Origin: Nocardiopsis sp. NRRL B-16309
Lineage (GTDB): Bacteria > Actinomycetota > Actinomycetes > Streptosporangiales > Streptosporangiaceae
DNA length: 64,000 bases
NCBI RefSeq assembly: GCF_001279585.1
Contig: NZ_LGEC01000065.1
Location: forward strand, 264,045-328,044
Reading direction: 5' to 3'
Shown: piece after piece, positions 1 to 8,092 of the stretch
Layout: every line of letters begins with the position of its first letter
Position numbering within the stretch: the stretch's first letter is position 1
The notes under the pieces: model-generated
The model's database searches: none
The model's input: only the letters and a program-made list of their open reading frames with translations
Told to the model about the DNA's origin: nothing
Translations under genes and position numbers: made by a program

Positions 1-281
1 CCGAGGGCCAGGCTGCCGGGGAGGACGCGCGCGCTCCACAGGAACGGGCACAGCAGGGCCAGGACGGCCAGCCCGACGAGGGCGAAGTACAGCGGCCGGT
101 TGGTGCGCGCCTCACTGTCGCGCTGTCCGCTGAGCCAGTCCTCGCTCAGCGACTCGGCGTCGGCGGGCGCGGGGCGGCGGGGCGCGGGTCCCGGCGCCGG
201 GAGCAGGACGGCGTGGCGCCAGCCGAGGTAGGTCCGGCCTGCCTCGGCTCGGGGTGTACCGCCTGACCGTGGTGTGGGCAC
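1..281 (-). CDS. partial membrane protein (N-terminal end only)
   Basis: The window edge cuts this gene, leaving about 93 N-terminal residues. The GTG at 281 is chosen because AGGAGG lies about ten bases upstream. The visible part starts with a Pro/Ala/Arg-rich, presumably cytoplasmic stretch (residues 1-60) followed by one clear transmembrane segment at about 64-82 (core YFALVGLAVLALLCPF). I do not recognise the family. It lies downstream of the DUF1416/sseA group on the same strand, but a strong hairpin at 585-632 separates them, so it probably has its own promoter. Confidence 0.5.
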   Translation of the reverse strand, partial: MPTPRSGGTPRAEAGRTYLGWRHAVLLPAPGPAPRRPAPADAESLSEDWLSGQRDSEARTNRPLYFALVGLAVLALLCPFLWSARVLPGSLAL

Positions 282-584
282 CGTACGAACACCTCCTGAC
301 CGACCGCCGTGGGGGGCGTCGGGGATCGGGGCGCCCTCCGCACGGGTCGGGAGGCGTCCTCGAAGTCGGTCCGCTCCCCCTCCAGGGCGGTGAGCGGAGT
401 CTGGTCCAACGGGGGCTCCGACCGGAGCCGGAGTGTGGGCCGATGCTGCCACCTGCCCGGCCTCAAGTGAAGCAGGACGCGCGGCGGCCTGCCAGACCCC
501 GCCCGCGCCTGTGGACAACCGTCCACGGCCCAGGGGACCACCCGCGGCCTGTGGACCAACGCCCCTGCCGCGTGCCCGGACACG

Positions 585-632
585 GCGAGGCGCCGGTGGT
601 GGACGGTTGCCCGTCCGCCACCGGCGCCTCGC
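585..632 (-). terminator. long hairpin terminator after the sulfur operon
   Basis: Two 22-base arms (585-606 and 611-632) pair with a single mismatch around a four-base loop TTGC. It lies about 110 bases beyond the DUF1416 stop and upstream of the next minus-strand gene, so it probably ends the DUF4395-sseA-DUF1416 transcript. It is the only structured element I see in the gene-free stretch 282-744. Confidence 0.6.
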
Positions 633-744
633 ACACGCTCGGGGGCGCGTCCCGGCGTCCGCCGGTCACGCCCCCGCGTTCCTACTGGGTGTCGTCCACG
701 GCGTTCCGGGGGCGCGTCCGCCGGTCCGCCTTCGACAGCACTCC

Positions 745-1050
745 CTACGCCTCGACCTGCAGGTCGACGACCTTGCCGACCTCGGCCTCCACGGCGAACT
801 CACCGGTGAAGCCCTGGGAGGCCAGGACCCGCACCTTCCAGGTGCCGTCGGCGGCGAAGAACCGGAAGGTCCCCTCGTCGCCCGTGGCCACCTCGCCGAC
901 GAAGTCGTCGGACGCGTTCAGCAGCCGGGCGTAGGCCCCGCTGAGCGGCTTGCCGTCACGGGTCACCGTGCCCTGGATGACCGCCTGGTTTCCCGCGTCC
1001 ACGTCGGCGAGCACGACGCCGCCGACCGGAGCTCCGCAGCTGTCGCTCAC
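745..1050 (-). CDS. DUF1416 family protein
   Basis: A 101-residue protein of the actinobacterial DUF1416 family, which is regularly found next to a thiosulfate sulfurtransferase. The sequence begins with a short Cys-containing segment (SDSCGAPVGG) and continues as a predicted all-beta domain resembling a carboxypeptidase regulatory-like fold (GTVTRDGKPLSGAYARLL, then GTFRFFAADGTWKVRVL). The start is the GTG at 1050, whose GTGA overlaps the sseA stop by four bases, so the two are translationally coupled. No biochemical function is established for the family; the context argues for a role with the rhodanese in sulfur transfer. Confidence 0.8.
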   Translation of the reverse strand: MSDSCGAPVGGVVLADVDAGNQAVIQGTVTRDGKPLSGAYARLLNASDDFVGEVATGDEGTFRFFAADGTWKVRVLASQGFTGEFAVEAEVGKVVDLQVEA

Positions 1051-1892
1051 TTGGCCTCCGCCTCTCCGAGCTCGACCGGAACGCCCACGAGGGAGCCGTA
1101 CTCGGTCCACGAACCGTCGTAGTTCTTCACGTTCTCCAGCCCCACGATCTCGTGCAGGGCGAACCAGGTGTGCGAGGAGCGCTCGCCGATGCGGCAGTAG
1201 GCGATGATCTCCTTGTCGAGGTCCACACCGGCCTCGGTGTAGAGCTCGCGCAGTTCCTCGGCCGTCTTGAACGTGCCGTCCTCGTTGGCCGTCTTGGCCC
1301 ACGGGATGTTGCGCGCGGTCGGGATGTGGCCGGGGCGCTGCGAAGTCTCCTGCGGCAGGTGCGCGGGAGCGAGCAGCTTGCCGGTGAACTCGTCGGGCGA
1401 GCGCACGTCGACCAGGTCCTTGGCACCGATGGCCTGGACGACCTCGTCGCGGAACGCGCGGATGGAGTGGTCCTGCTCCTGCGCCGTGTACTGGGTGGCC
1501 GCCCGCTCGGGGACGTCCTTGACCAGCTCGCGGGAGTCCAGCTCCCACTTCTTGCGGCCGCCGTCCAGCAGGCGGACGTTGGTGTGGCCGTAGAGCTTGA
1601 AGTACCAGTAGGCGTAGGCGGCGAACCAGTTGTTGTTGCCGCCGTAGAGCACGACCTGGTCGTCGTTGCCGATGCCCTTGGCCGACAGCAGTGCCTCGAA
1701 ACCGGTCTTGTCGACGAAGTCGCGGCGGACCGGGTCCTGCAGGTCCGTCTTCCAGTCGATCCTGACGGCGCCGCGGATGTGTCCCTTGTCGTAGGCGGAC
1801 GTGTCCTCATCGACCTCGACGAGGACCACGTTGTCATCGTCCAGGTGAGCCTCCACCCAGTCGGCGTCCACGAGGACGTCGGAGCGGCTCAT
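1047..1892 (-). CDS. sseA: thiosulfate/3-mercaptopyruvate sulfurtransferase (tandem rhodanese)
   Basis: A 281-residue tandem rhodanese expected to move sulfane sulfur from thiosulfate or mercaptopyruvate to an acceptor thiol in the cytoplasm. The N-terminal domain (about 7-125) has the rhodanese fold, but its loop reads LYGGNNNWFA and has no cysteine, the usual inactive state. The C-terminal domain (about 142-275) carries the active loop CRIGERSS with catalytic Cys233. There are 97 bases between the DUF4395 stop and this ATG, and a 4-base overlap with DUF1416 downstream. The Cys-rich leader peptide further upstream suggests cysteine-responsive control of the whole group. Confidence 0.92.
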   Translation of the reverse strand: MSRSDVLVDADWVEAHLDDDNVVLVEVDEDTSAYDKGHIRGAVRIDWKTDLQDPVRRDFVDKTGFEALLSAKGIGNDDQVVLYGGNNNWFAAYAYWYFKLYGHTNVRLLDGGRKKWELDSRELVKDVPERAATQYTAQEQDHSIRAFRDEVVQAIGAKDLVDVRSPDEFTGKLLAPAHLPQETSQRPGHIPTARNIPWAKTANEDGTFKTAEELRELYTEAGVDLDKEIIAYCRIGERSSHTWFALHEIVGLENVKNYDGSWTEYGSLVGVPVELGEAEAK

Positions 1893-1989
1893 AGGGAACC
1901 TCCAGTGTTTCTTGTGCGGTGTCGCGTGTGCGGTCGGTGCGTGGGTCGGGACGCGGACGTCCCAGGTGTCGGGGGTCGTGCCGCCGTGC

Positions 1990-2412
1990 TCAACGAGCCG
2001 TTCCCGTCGCCGTCAGGCGGCGCATGAGGAGGTAGGCCTCGCATCCGGCGCAGAAGCCGAACGCGGCGTTGAGGAAGGCGGCGAAGAGGGCGAGGGCGGT
2101 CGCGGCGACGCCGAGCCCCTGCGGGCCCGCCAGGTATCCGACGAGTCCCAGAGCGGCGAAGACGAGTCCCACTCCCTGTGCGAACCGGGGCGGCCGGGCG
2201 TCCTCGGTCTCCCCGGGCGGACCGATCCTGGGGCGCACGAGAGTGGAGAACACCAGCGCGTAGGGCGAGTACCGAACTCCCGCGACCACCGCGATACCGA
2301 ACACCAGGGCCTGGAACCCGAGGATCCGCGGATCTCCGGTGGCCAGGGCCGTGGCCAGTACGAGGGTGGTCAGGGCCGCGGCGAAGCGCTGCCCTCGGGG
2401 GTCGACCTGCAT
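1990..2412 (-). CDS. DUF4395 membrane protein
   Basis: A 140-residue integral membrane protein of the DUF4395 family. Hydrophobic segments lie at about 9-25, 30-50, 78-97 and 100-120. The C-terminal segment ends in a CxxC motif (FCAGCEAY, Cys121 and Cys124), characteristic of the family and suggestive of a thiol-redox or sulfur-carrying site at the membrane face. GGGGA lies eight bases before the ATG. It is the first full-length gene after the leader peptide and precedes sseA, so a role in sulfur handling or transport is likely but unproven. Confidence 0.8.
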   Translation of the reverse strand: MQVDPRGQRFAAALTTLVLATALATGDPRILGFQALVFGIAVVAGVRYSPYALVFSTLVRPRIGPPGETEDARPPRFAQGVGLVFAALGLVGYLAGPQGLGVAATALALFAAFLNAAFGFCAGCEAYLLMRRLTATGTAR

Positions 2413-2488
2413 GGTGTGATGTCCCCAGTCGCGTGCACGGAATGGGCCAGTCGCACGGAGGAGGCGAGGGCTCGCGGGCCCGTCCGCC

Positions 2489-2575
2489 CTAAGGACACAG
2501 ACAGAGCGCGGCGGCGACGCGGCAGAAGTCCACTGCCCGCCGCTTCGTCAGATACGCGCTCGTCAAGGAAGTCAC
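2489..2575 (-). CDS. Cys-rich leader peptide, probable cysteine attenuator
   Basis: A 28-codon frame from GTG 2575 to TAG 2489. It has the layout of actinobacterial sulfur leader peptides: a Ser/Thr start, a basic block with LTKRRAVDF, then CRVAAALCLCP just before the stop, giving three Cys codons in the last 11. A -10 box TAGCGT ends exactly six bases before the GTG, so translation would start on a leaderless mRNA. In mycobacteria, polycysteine leaderless frames of this type act as cysteine-responsive attenuators; ribosome stalling at the Cys codons when cysteine is scarce would relieve downstream termination. The controlled genes would be DUF4395, sseA and DUF1416, 76 bases downstream. Confidence 0.8.
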   Translation of the reverse strand: MTSLTSAYLTKRRAVDFCRVAAALCLCP

Positions 2576-2581
2576 GTCTAG

Positions 2582-2611
2582 ACGCTACAGGCCGCGCGGC
2601 GTGTTTGTCAC
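2582..2611 (-). promoter_or_regulatory. promoter of the sulfur leader and operon
   Basis: Reading the minus strand, GTGACA (2606-2611, five of six matches to TTGACA) and TAGCGT (2582-2587) are separated by 18 bases. The predicted transcription start coincides with the GTG of the leader peptide at 2575, giving a leaderless transcript. Confidence 0.7.
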
Positions 2612-2680
2612 TGGTGTGCTGGATCACATGAATTCACGTCCGCGCCGGTCGCGACGCCGACGCGCGTCCGCGGAACAGCC

Positions 2681-3247
2681 CTACGGGACGGCGTCACCGA
2701 GGGCGGCGATGACGTCGGCCTTGCGCGGCTGGCCGCTCGCCCTCCTGGTCACCCGGCCCGCGGCGTCCAGGACCAGGACGGTGGGCGTGCGCATGACGCC
2801 CAGGCGGCGGACCAGGTCGAGCCTGGCCTCGGCGTCCACCTCCACGTGCGTCACGCCCGCGACCATCCCGGCGACCTCGTCGAGGATGCGGCGGGTGGCC
2901 CGGCAGGGCTGGCAGAAGGCGGTGGAGAACTGCACCAGTGTGGCGCGCTCCCCCAGGCCGGCGTCGATGTCGTCGGGCGTGAGCACGTCGGCGGAGGGCG
3001 GTGCTTCGGCGGAGTGCGGCACGCCGGTCCCCCCGTCGGCGCGGATGTCCTCGTGCGCGGTCATGGGATCCTCCTCCGCCGGTGTCCGGTCTCCCGGGCT
3101 CCGGACTCCGCTCTCGGTCGGGCCGCCAGTGAGCGGTCCCCGTGCGGTGTGCTCGCGGAACCGCCCCCGGCCCCGCCGCCAGGCGAGCCCGACGGCGGTG
3201 GCCGCGAGCAGGGTCACCGCGAGGGCGACGAGGCCGACCGCGTCCAC
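2681..3247 (-). CDS. membrane-anchored thioredoxin-like protein
   Basis: A 188-residue protein with one N-terminal transmembrane segment (about 4-22), a disordered Gly/Pro/Glu linker (25-95) and a C-terminal thioredoxin fold (about 100-185). The redox motif is CQPC (Cys112, Cys115), with the cis-Pro loop at MRTPTV. The GTG start at 3247 abuts the stop of the LmeA-like gene upstream with no gap, implying one transcript. It lies next to sulfur genes and may reduce extracytoplasmic or membrane-facing disulfides, but which side the domain faces cannot be settled from sequence. Confidence 0.8.
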   Translation of the reverse strand: MDAVGLVALAVTLLAATAVGLAWRRGRGRFREHTARGPLTGGPTESGVRSPGDRTPAEEDPMTAHEDIRADGGTGVPHSAEAPPSADVLTPDDIDAGLGERATLVQFSTAFCQPCRATRRILDEVAGMVAGVTHVEVDAEARLDLVRRLGVMRTPTVLVLDAAGRVTRRASGQPRKADVIAALGDAVP

Positions 3248-3946
3248 CTAGGCCGCCTCGGAGCCCATCAGGGGAACGTCCTGGCCGGTGCCGGTGATCC
3301 GCACGCCGCTGGAGACGTTCTCCATCTCCGTCACGGTGAGGCCGTAGGGCAGTTCGGGGGCCTCGACGCTGAACGTGAGCATGTCGGCGACCATGTCGCT
3401 GACGTCGATGGGGGCGCCGCTGACCTCGATGTCGACCGGGGTGACGGTGACGGTCCCGCCCTCCACGTCGAACTGGCCGGACGCGCTGATGGAGGTGCTC
3501 ACGCCCAGCTCCGGAATGGCCAGCTCGCCGCTGATGCGCGGCTCGCCGTTCTCCGTGGTGATGGTGACGCCCTCGGGCAGGTGGGGGTTGAAGTAGGAGT
3601 AGGGGACGACGAACGAGCCGTCGACCTGACCGGCGACCACGGAGGGTTCGTCGACGAGGTCGGACAGGGGCGCGTCGACCTCGGTCGCGGTCGCGTCGAT
3701 CTGCTCCAGCGTCACCCCGCGGACGGTCGCGCTGCCCGCGGTGATGGTGATCTCCGAGTAGGTGCCGCTGACCGCCTGCGGCAGGAACGCCCAGCCGCCG
3801 ATGGTCACGTCCGGCTGCTCGGAGGTCTGCATCTGCTGCGCCACCCGTTCGGCGACCGCGCGCTCGGCGAAGCCGCGCAGTGCGATGTCGGCCCCCACCA
3901 CGACGACGACCAGGAGGATCAGGAAGACGACGAGAAACTTACGCAT
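3248..3946 (-). CDS. LmeA-like (DUF2993) phospholipid-binding protein
   Basis: A 232-residue protein with a strong N-terminal hydrophobic signal or anchor (about 4-24, FLVVFLILLVVVVVGADIAL) and a DUF2993 domain over the rest. Family features are the early block RGFAERAVAERVAQQM and alternating beta-strands such as SEITITAGSATVRGVTL. The mycobacterial relative LmeA binds phospholipid and aids envelope glycolipid maturation, so an extracytoplasmic lipid-binding role is the best guess. It is the first gene of a two-gene unit with the thioredoxin-like protein. An 8-bp inverted repeat at 4024-4042 lies about 80 bases upstream of the ATG. Confidence 0.75.
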   Translation of the reverse strand: MRKFLVVFLILLVVVVVGADIALRGFAERAVAERVAQQMQTSEQPDVTIGGWAFLPQAVSGTYSEITITAGSATVRGVTLEQIDATATEVDAPLSDLVDEPSVVAGQVDGSFVVPYSYFNPHLPEGVTITTENGEPRISGELAIPELGVSTSISASGQFDVEGGTVTVTPVDIEVSGAPIDVSDMVADMLTFSVEAPELPYGLTVTEMENVSSGVRITGTGQDVPLMGSEAA

Positions 3947-4436
3947 CTGGATCCCAGCACACTTTCTTTCGCTCCGGCGCGCCTCGCGGCTGGGTCTTCC
4001 GGCCGGTCCAGGTCACACGCCATCGGCACCCGACGGGTGCCGGTCATGACAAACCCAAAGGGAAGGGTACTTCAACCGGTGGTGGGACTCCGCCGGGTCC
4101 GGGCGGGTTCCACGGCCGCGGGTAAAGTCACCGGTTCGAGACATCCCGTCACCGGATGAGGCGAAGCGGGCCCGCGGGCGCGGGCGTCGTCGCGGGGACG
4201 CGGGACACCTGCGGTCGAGAGGGGTCCCGCGGACGGGTGGGACACGCGCGGCCCGGAGGGACCCTCGGGCGGCCAGGTCGCGTTTTTTGCAGCATTCCGG
4301 GCTCGCGGCCGCCAGGCTGCCCTCTCGCCGCGCCTCTGCGCTCGTGCAGCACAACCAGGCTGAACTTCGCACATCGTCCTGCGAGAGATGGCCTGACGAC
4401 CGCTCGCTCACCCGAAAGCCTTCAGAAGAACACTCC
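3947..4436. other. intergenic region with an upstream hairpin
   Basis: No gene is apparent in these 490 bases. The one clear element is a perfect inverted repeat CGGCACCC-GAC-GGGTGCCG at 4024-4042, in the leader or promoter region of the LmeA-like gene and not followed by a T run, so an operator or 5' UTR hairpin is more likely than a terminator. The rest is GC-rich without a recognisable RNA. Confidence 0.35.
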
Positions 4437-5609
4437 CTAGTGCGGCATGAGCATGGCCGCGAGGCCGTCGCTGGCGGCGGCACCCGACAGGGACAGCTCG
4501 ATCACGTTGGTGGCGGTTACGAAGGCGGCACCGCGCCGGGCGAACTCGATCACGTGCGGCTGGCGCTCGTGCTCCTCCCGGGCGAGTTCGTCGCGGTACA
4601 TCGCGTAGACGATGCGCTGGAGCGGAGCACTGGGCACGGTGTGGCAGGCGAACATCAGGGTGTCCGGCTCGTGCTCGGCCACGTGCGCCACGACGGCGCC
4701 GACGAGCTGGTCGAAGCCCGCGTCCTGCCCCTCGGCGAGGGTGTAGATCGTGATGACGCCGCGACCGCGCGGGGGAGCGGCCTCCCGCACGGGTGCTCCG
4801 CCCCGGTGGTCGGCGTAGGTGTCGGCGTTGCGACGCTTGCGGCGCACGGGCTCCTCCATGGACGCGGCGGGTTCCGCGTCCGCGTCGTCGTAGTAGTCGT
4901 CGTACTCGTCGTCGTAACCGTCGTAGTCGTCATAGTCGTCGTACTCGTCCTCCGACCCGCGCCGGGGTCGGGCGGCGAGCGCGCAGGCGCCCCACAGCGC
5001 GGCGACGGCGCCGAGCATCAGCACCGGGCCGCCCGGTCCGAGCCCGAGGCGGCCCACGACCACGGCGAGCACCAGGGACAGCGCGACCAGGCCCAGCACG
5101 GACAGGTCCGCGGTCAGGTCCCTGCCGCCGCGGCGGGCGACCGCGATCAGGGCGGTGACCAGGAAGACCACGGCCACGGCCTGCGCGCCGTTGACGAGTA
5201 CGCGCGGGATGAGGTCGTAGTGGTCGGCCAGCCCGGGGAACGAGGCGCCGAACCTGCCGCTCAGGCGGTCGACGCTCAGGACGACCAGGGGAACGATCGT
5301 GAACGCGGTGACGAACAGGCGGGAGGTGAAGCGGCCCTGGAACGACCGCACGCCGTGTTCGACCGCGCCCCAGCCCAGGTAGAGGGGGCCGACGAGGCTG
5401 ATGCCGATCTGCAACAGGCGGAACGTGAGATCGCCGAAGTCGAACATCGCCGCGATGACGCCGGCGCTCAGTCCGACCGTCATACCCAGTGCGGCGACCA
5501 GCCACGCGACGGAGGCCACGCTGGGACGGCGTTGGGCGTACGCGGCGAGCGCGGCGGTGGCGCTCCAGCCCACCAACGCGCTTACGAATGCCAGTCCTAC
5601 CGTCACCAT
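4437..5609 (-). CDS. 7-TM protein with acidic linker and C-terminal monooxygenase-like (ABM) domain
   Basis: About 390 residues from the ATG at 5609. The frame stays open to 5711, but the first membrane helix begins right at this Met (MVTVGLAFVSALVGWSA), so I prefer it. Seven hydrophobic segments span about 1-225. A run dominated by Asp and Tyr follows (about 235-260, EDEYDDYDDYDGYDD) and then a basic patch RRKRR. The C-terminal 100 residues (VITIYTLAEGQDAGF onward, with HVIEFARRGAAFV) resemble an antibiotic-biosynthesis/quinol monooxygenase ABM ferredoxin-like fold. No catalytic assignment is possible. The combination is unusual; see findings. Confidence 0.65.
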   Translation of the reverse strand: MVTVGLAFVSALVGWSATAALAAYAQRRPSVASVAWLVAALGMTVGLSAGVIAAMFDFGDLTFRLLQIGISLVGPLYLGWGAVEHGVRSFQGRFTSRLFVTAFTIVPLVVLSVDRLSGRFGASFPGLADHYDLIPRVLVNGAQAVAVVFLVTALIAVARRGGRDLTADLSVLGLVALSLVLAVVVGRLGLGPGGPVLMLGAVAALWGACALAARPRRGSEDEYDDYDDYDGYDDEYDDYYDDADAEPAASMEEPVRRKRRNADTYADHRGGAPVREAAPPRGRGVITIYTLAEGQDAGFDQLVGAVVAHVAEHEPDTLMFACHTVPSAPLQRIVYAMYRDELAREEHERQPHVIEFARRGAAFVTATNVIELSLSGAAASDGLAAMLMPH

Positions 5610-5926
5610 CCCGACAATGATGCTGCACTCAGACGGGTGGATGTGCACTCCATACGGGATCGGGAGGACAGTTTCCGGGACGATCCCGCAGAGTGTGGCG
5701 CGAACCCGCACTTCACACTGTGATTTTCCTCACCTGGATTCCGGCCGCATCCCTGGGGCCGCACACGACCCGCGAGTGGCCGTAGTCTCGCATTCAGGGC
5801 GTGTTCCACGGACACCGCCCCTCGCGAGCGGCAGGCCGGCGCCCGACCGGACCAGTCCGCGGAGCGCGCGCCCTCGGGCGGATCGGACAGCCGACGGACC
5901 GCCCCCATCCGAGCCAGGAGACGACC
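5610..5926. promoter_or_regulatory. divergent promoter region
   Basis: This region separates the 7-TM gene (minus) from the HAD gene (plus). It has a locally AT-rich core around 5710-5735 with an 11-bp palindrome TCACA-C-TGTGA at 5713-5723, the likeliest operator. Neither promoter's -10 and -35 can be fixed with confidence. Confidence 0.35.
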
Positions 5927-6727
5927 GTGCCTCACGACACAGTGCCCCCGTCGACGAAGGGTGCCGCCTTCTTCGACGTGGACAACACCCTCATGCGGGG
6001 CGCGTCCATCTACCACTTCGCCCGTGGGCTGGCCTCCCGCGACCTGTTCACCACCCGCGACCTCCTGCGCTTCGCGTGGGGCCAGACGGTCTTCCGGGTC
6101 ACGGGGAGCGAGCAGCCCGAGCACATCGACGCCGCCCGCGAGGCCGCGCTCGCCTTCGTCGCGGGCCACGGGGTGAGCGACCTGGTCGCGCTGTGCGAGG
6201 AGATCTACGACGACACCATGGCGGACCGCATCTGGGAGGGCACGCGGGAACTCGTCCAGGGGCATCTGGATGCCGGGCGGCAGGTGTGGCTGGTGACGGC
6301 CACGCCCGTCGAGCTCGCCCAGATCATCCGGCGCCGCCTCGGCCTGACCGGAGCCCTGGGCACCGAGGCCGAGAACCTGGACGGGGTGTACACCGGTCGG
6401 CTCAACGGCGACCTGCTGCACGGCCCCGCCAAGGCGGTGGCCGTCCGCGCGCTGGCCCGTCGCGAGGGGTGGGACCTGGACTCGTGCTCGGCCTACAGCG
6501 ACTCGTCCAACGACCTGCCGCTGCTGTCCCTGGTCGGAGACCCGCACGCGGTCAACCCGGACGGGGACCTGCGCCGGTACGCGCGCACGCACGGGTGGCC
6601 GGTGCACGACTTCAGACGCCACCGGACGGCGTTGAAGGTGGCCGTGCCCGCGGCGATGGCGGGCGCCGTGGCCGGAGCGGTGGCGATGCGCGCGATCAGG
6701 CACCGCCGGACGGCGCGGGCGATCTGA
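5927..6727 (+). CDS. HAD-IB family phosphatase
   Basis: A 266-residue HAD hydrolase. The GTG at 5927 is chosen because AGGAG sits six bases upstream and the protein then starts just before motif I. Motif I is FFDVDNTL (nucleophile Asp17, Asp19), motif II is the Thr in VTATPVEL, and motif IV is YSDSSNDLPLL. The HAD-IB subfamily includes phosphoserine-phosphatase-like enzymes acting on small phosphoesters or phospholipids. The tail has a hydrophobic segment (about 224-245, VAVPAAMAGAVAGAVAM) that may associate with the membrane, which would fit a lipid-linked substrate. Substrate not determined. Confidence 0.85.
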   Translation: MPHDTVPPSTKGAAFFDVDNTLMRGASIYHFARGLASRDLFTTRDLLRFAWGQTVFRVTGSEQPEHIDAAREAALAFVAGHGVSDLVALCEEIYDDTMADRIWEGTRELVQGHLDAGRQVWLVTATPVELAQIIRRRLGLTGALGTEAENLDGVYTGRLNGDLLHGPAKAVAVRALARREGWDLDSCSAYSDSSNDLPLLSLVGDPHAVNPDGDLRRYARTHGWPVHDFRRHRTALKVAVPAAMAGAVAGAVAMRAIRHRRTARAI

Positions 6728-7111
6728 GCGGGCCGCAGCCGCCACACGAGCCGCGCAGGACTCATGGCCTGGCGGACGCGGCGCATGGGACGTGCGGTGG
6801 CCACGAGAGCGCCTGAGGGGCGAGAGGGCCGAAAAGGGCGGTAGCGGCCTGGAGGGCTTCGAGGTTCCGTTCGGCGGGGCCCGAACGGAGGAGCCCCGGG
6901 AGTCCGACCCCTGAACCTCACGAGCGTGGTGAGGCCACCGAGAACTCCGGTACGAGACCGATGAGCAGGACGGAACCACAGGGGCCCGCGAACGCCAAGG
7001 GTGTGGCGAGACTACTGAGAACTCAGGTACGAGGCCGGTGAGTCAGATGAGGCCTCTGGGACTCGTGAACGCCGGGGGTGTGGCGAGGACGTTGGGCCAA
7101 GAGCGTGGGCG
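6728..7111. other. gene-free stretch containing a 77-bp tandem repeat
   Basis: This stretch between two convergent genes has no plausible coding frame. Its right half is a degenerate tandem repeat (listed separately, from 6926). The left part, 6728-6925, is GC-rich; I found no clear terminator hairpin there. Confidence 0.5.
6926..7090. repeat. degenerate 77-bp tandem repeat, just over two copies
   Basis: Copies begin at 6926, 7003 and 7080 (the last truncated), exactly 77 bases apart. Each starts with a GTGGYGAGR block, has GAGAACTC near base 15, GGTACGAG near base 25, and ends with CGTGAACGCC or CGCGAACGCC. Divergence between copies is roughly a quarter of positions, so the duplication is not recent. 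It lies just beyond the 3' end of the epimerase gene. Confidence 0.7.
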
Positions 7112-8092
7112 TCAGCGGCCCAGCGTGGCCCGGGCGAGCGCGAGGACGTGGACGGGCCGGAGTCCGGCGCCCCGGGCGGGGGTGGAGTGGGCGCGGCTGC
7201 CGACGAAGGTCTCGAACGCCTGCGGGGAGCTGTAGGCGGGAGTCCAGTCCAACGCCTTCTCCAGCGGCGCGGTGTCCATCCCGGTGGCGAGCCGACCGAC
7301 GCTCACGGCTCTGGTGTTGCTCGCGCTGGCGTAGTCGATTCGGCCGTGCTTGGCCACGCTCCGCAGGACCTTCAGGCCCCGGGCGGGCACGGGCAGCCGC
7401 TGGCCGCCGACCCGGCGCAGGCAGTCCGACAGCGGCACCGAGTCGGCGCCGGCCACGTCGAAGTGCCCGGTCTCGTCGCTGAGCGCCATGCGGACCAGGG
7501 CCTCGGCCGCGTCGTCCTCGTGGACGAACCGCACGTGGGGGTCGCTGCCGAGCACGGTGGGCACGAAGCGCGCGCCCAGGTAGCGCGTGAGCGGGGTGTC
7601 GACCGAGGGGCCGATGAGGTTGGCCAGGCGCAGGACCGCCACGGACACGTCCGGGCGGCGGCGCTGGAGGCCGAGCGTGTCGCGCTCGACCTCGGCCGCG
7701 TCGTCGGCGTCCAGGCTCGCGCTGGAACGCACCACGACCCGCTGGACGCGGGGCGAGCGCTGCGCGGCCGCGAGCACCCGCATGGTGCCCAGGAGGGTGT
7801 CCTCCCGGTGCGGACCGCGCGCGGTGTCCAGGCCCAGGTGCAGGATGATCTCCGCACCCGAGTCGGCGACGATCTGGCCGAGGCTCTCGTCGTGCAGGCC
7901 CACGTGGACGTACTCGACCCCGTCCGGGCCGTCACCGCTCTCACCGGAGGCCCGCGGCCCGGCCTCCGACCGTGGCGGCGGGGCGGAGTCGGCGCCGATG
8001 ACCCGGCGCACACCGGGCTCCGCGCTCAGGGCCTGGGCCACCCTGGCGGCCACAGGATTGGAGACACCGGTGACGAGGACGACACGAGTCAT
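7112..8092 (-). CDS. NAD-dependent epimerase/dehydratase family (atypical SDR)
   Basis: A 326-residue extended short-chain dehydrogenase/reductase. The start at 8092 follows AAGGAA by about ten bases and puts the Rossmann motif at the N terminus (VVLVTGVSNPVAARVAQAL). Further family features are an Asp at the end of strand beta-2 (VIGADSAP), the HLGLD segment and the strand RVVVRSSASLDADD. I do not see a clean catalytic YxxxK, so it may be an atypical SDR that binds NAD(P) without classical oxidoreductase chemistry. It runs divergently to the HAD gene and is followed by bS22 upstream on the same strand. Confidence 0.75.
   Translation of the reverse strand: MTRVVLVTGVSNPVAARVAQALSAEPGVRRVIGADSAPPPRSEAGPRASGESGDGPDGVEYVHVGLHDESLGQIVADSGAEIILHLGLDTARGPHREDTLLGTMRVLAAAQRSPRVQRVVVRSSASLDADDAAEVERDTLGLQRRRPDVSVAVLRLANLIGPSVDTPLTRYLGARFVPTVLGSDPHVRFVHEDDAAEALVRMALSDETGHFDVAGADSVPLSDCLRRVGGQRLPVPARGLKVLRSVAKHGRIDYASASNTRAVSVGRLATGMDTAPLEKALDWTPAYSSPQAFETFVGSRAHSTPARGAGLRPVHVLALARATLGR

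Noticed and set aside
510..518. DnaA box (TTGTCCACA on the minus strand) as part of an origin
   Set aside because: A single match in a GC-rich stretch; no cluster of boxes, no dnaA/dnaN nearby. Probably chance.
4121..4145. tRNA-like GGTTCGA sequence
   Set aside because: The flanking bases do not form acceptor, D or anticodon stems.
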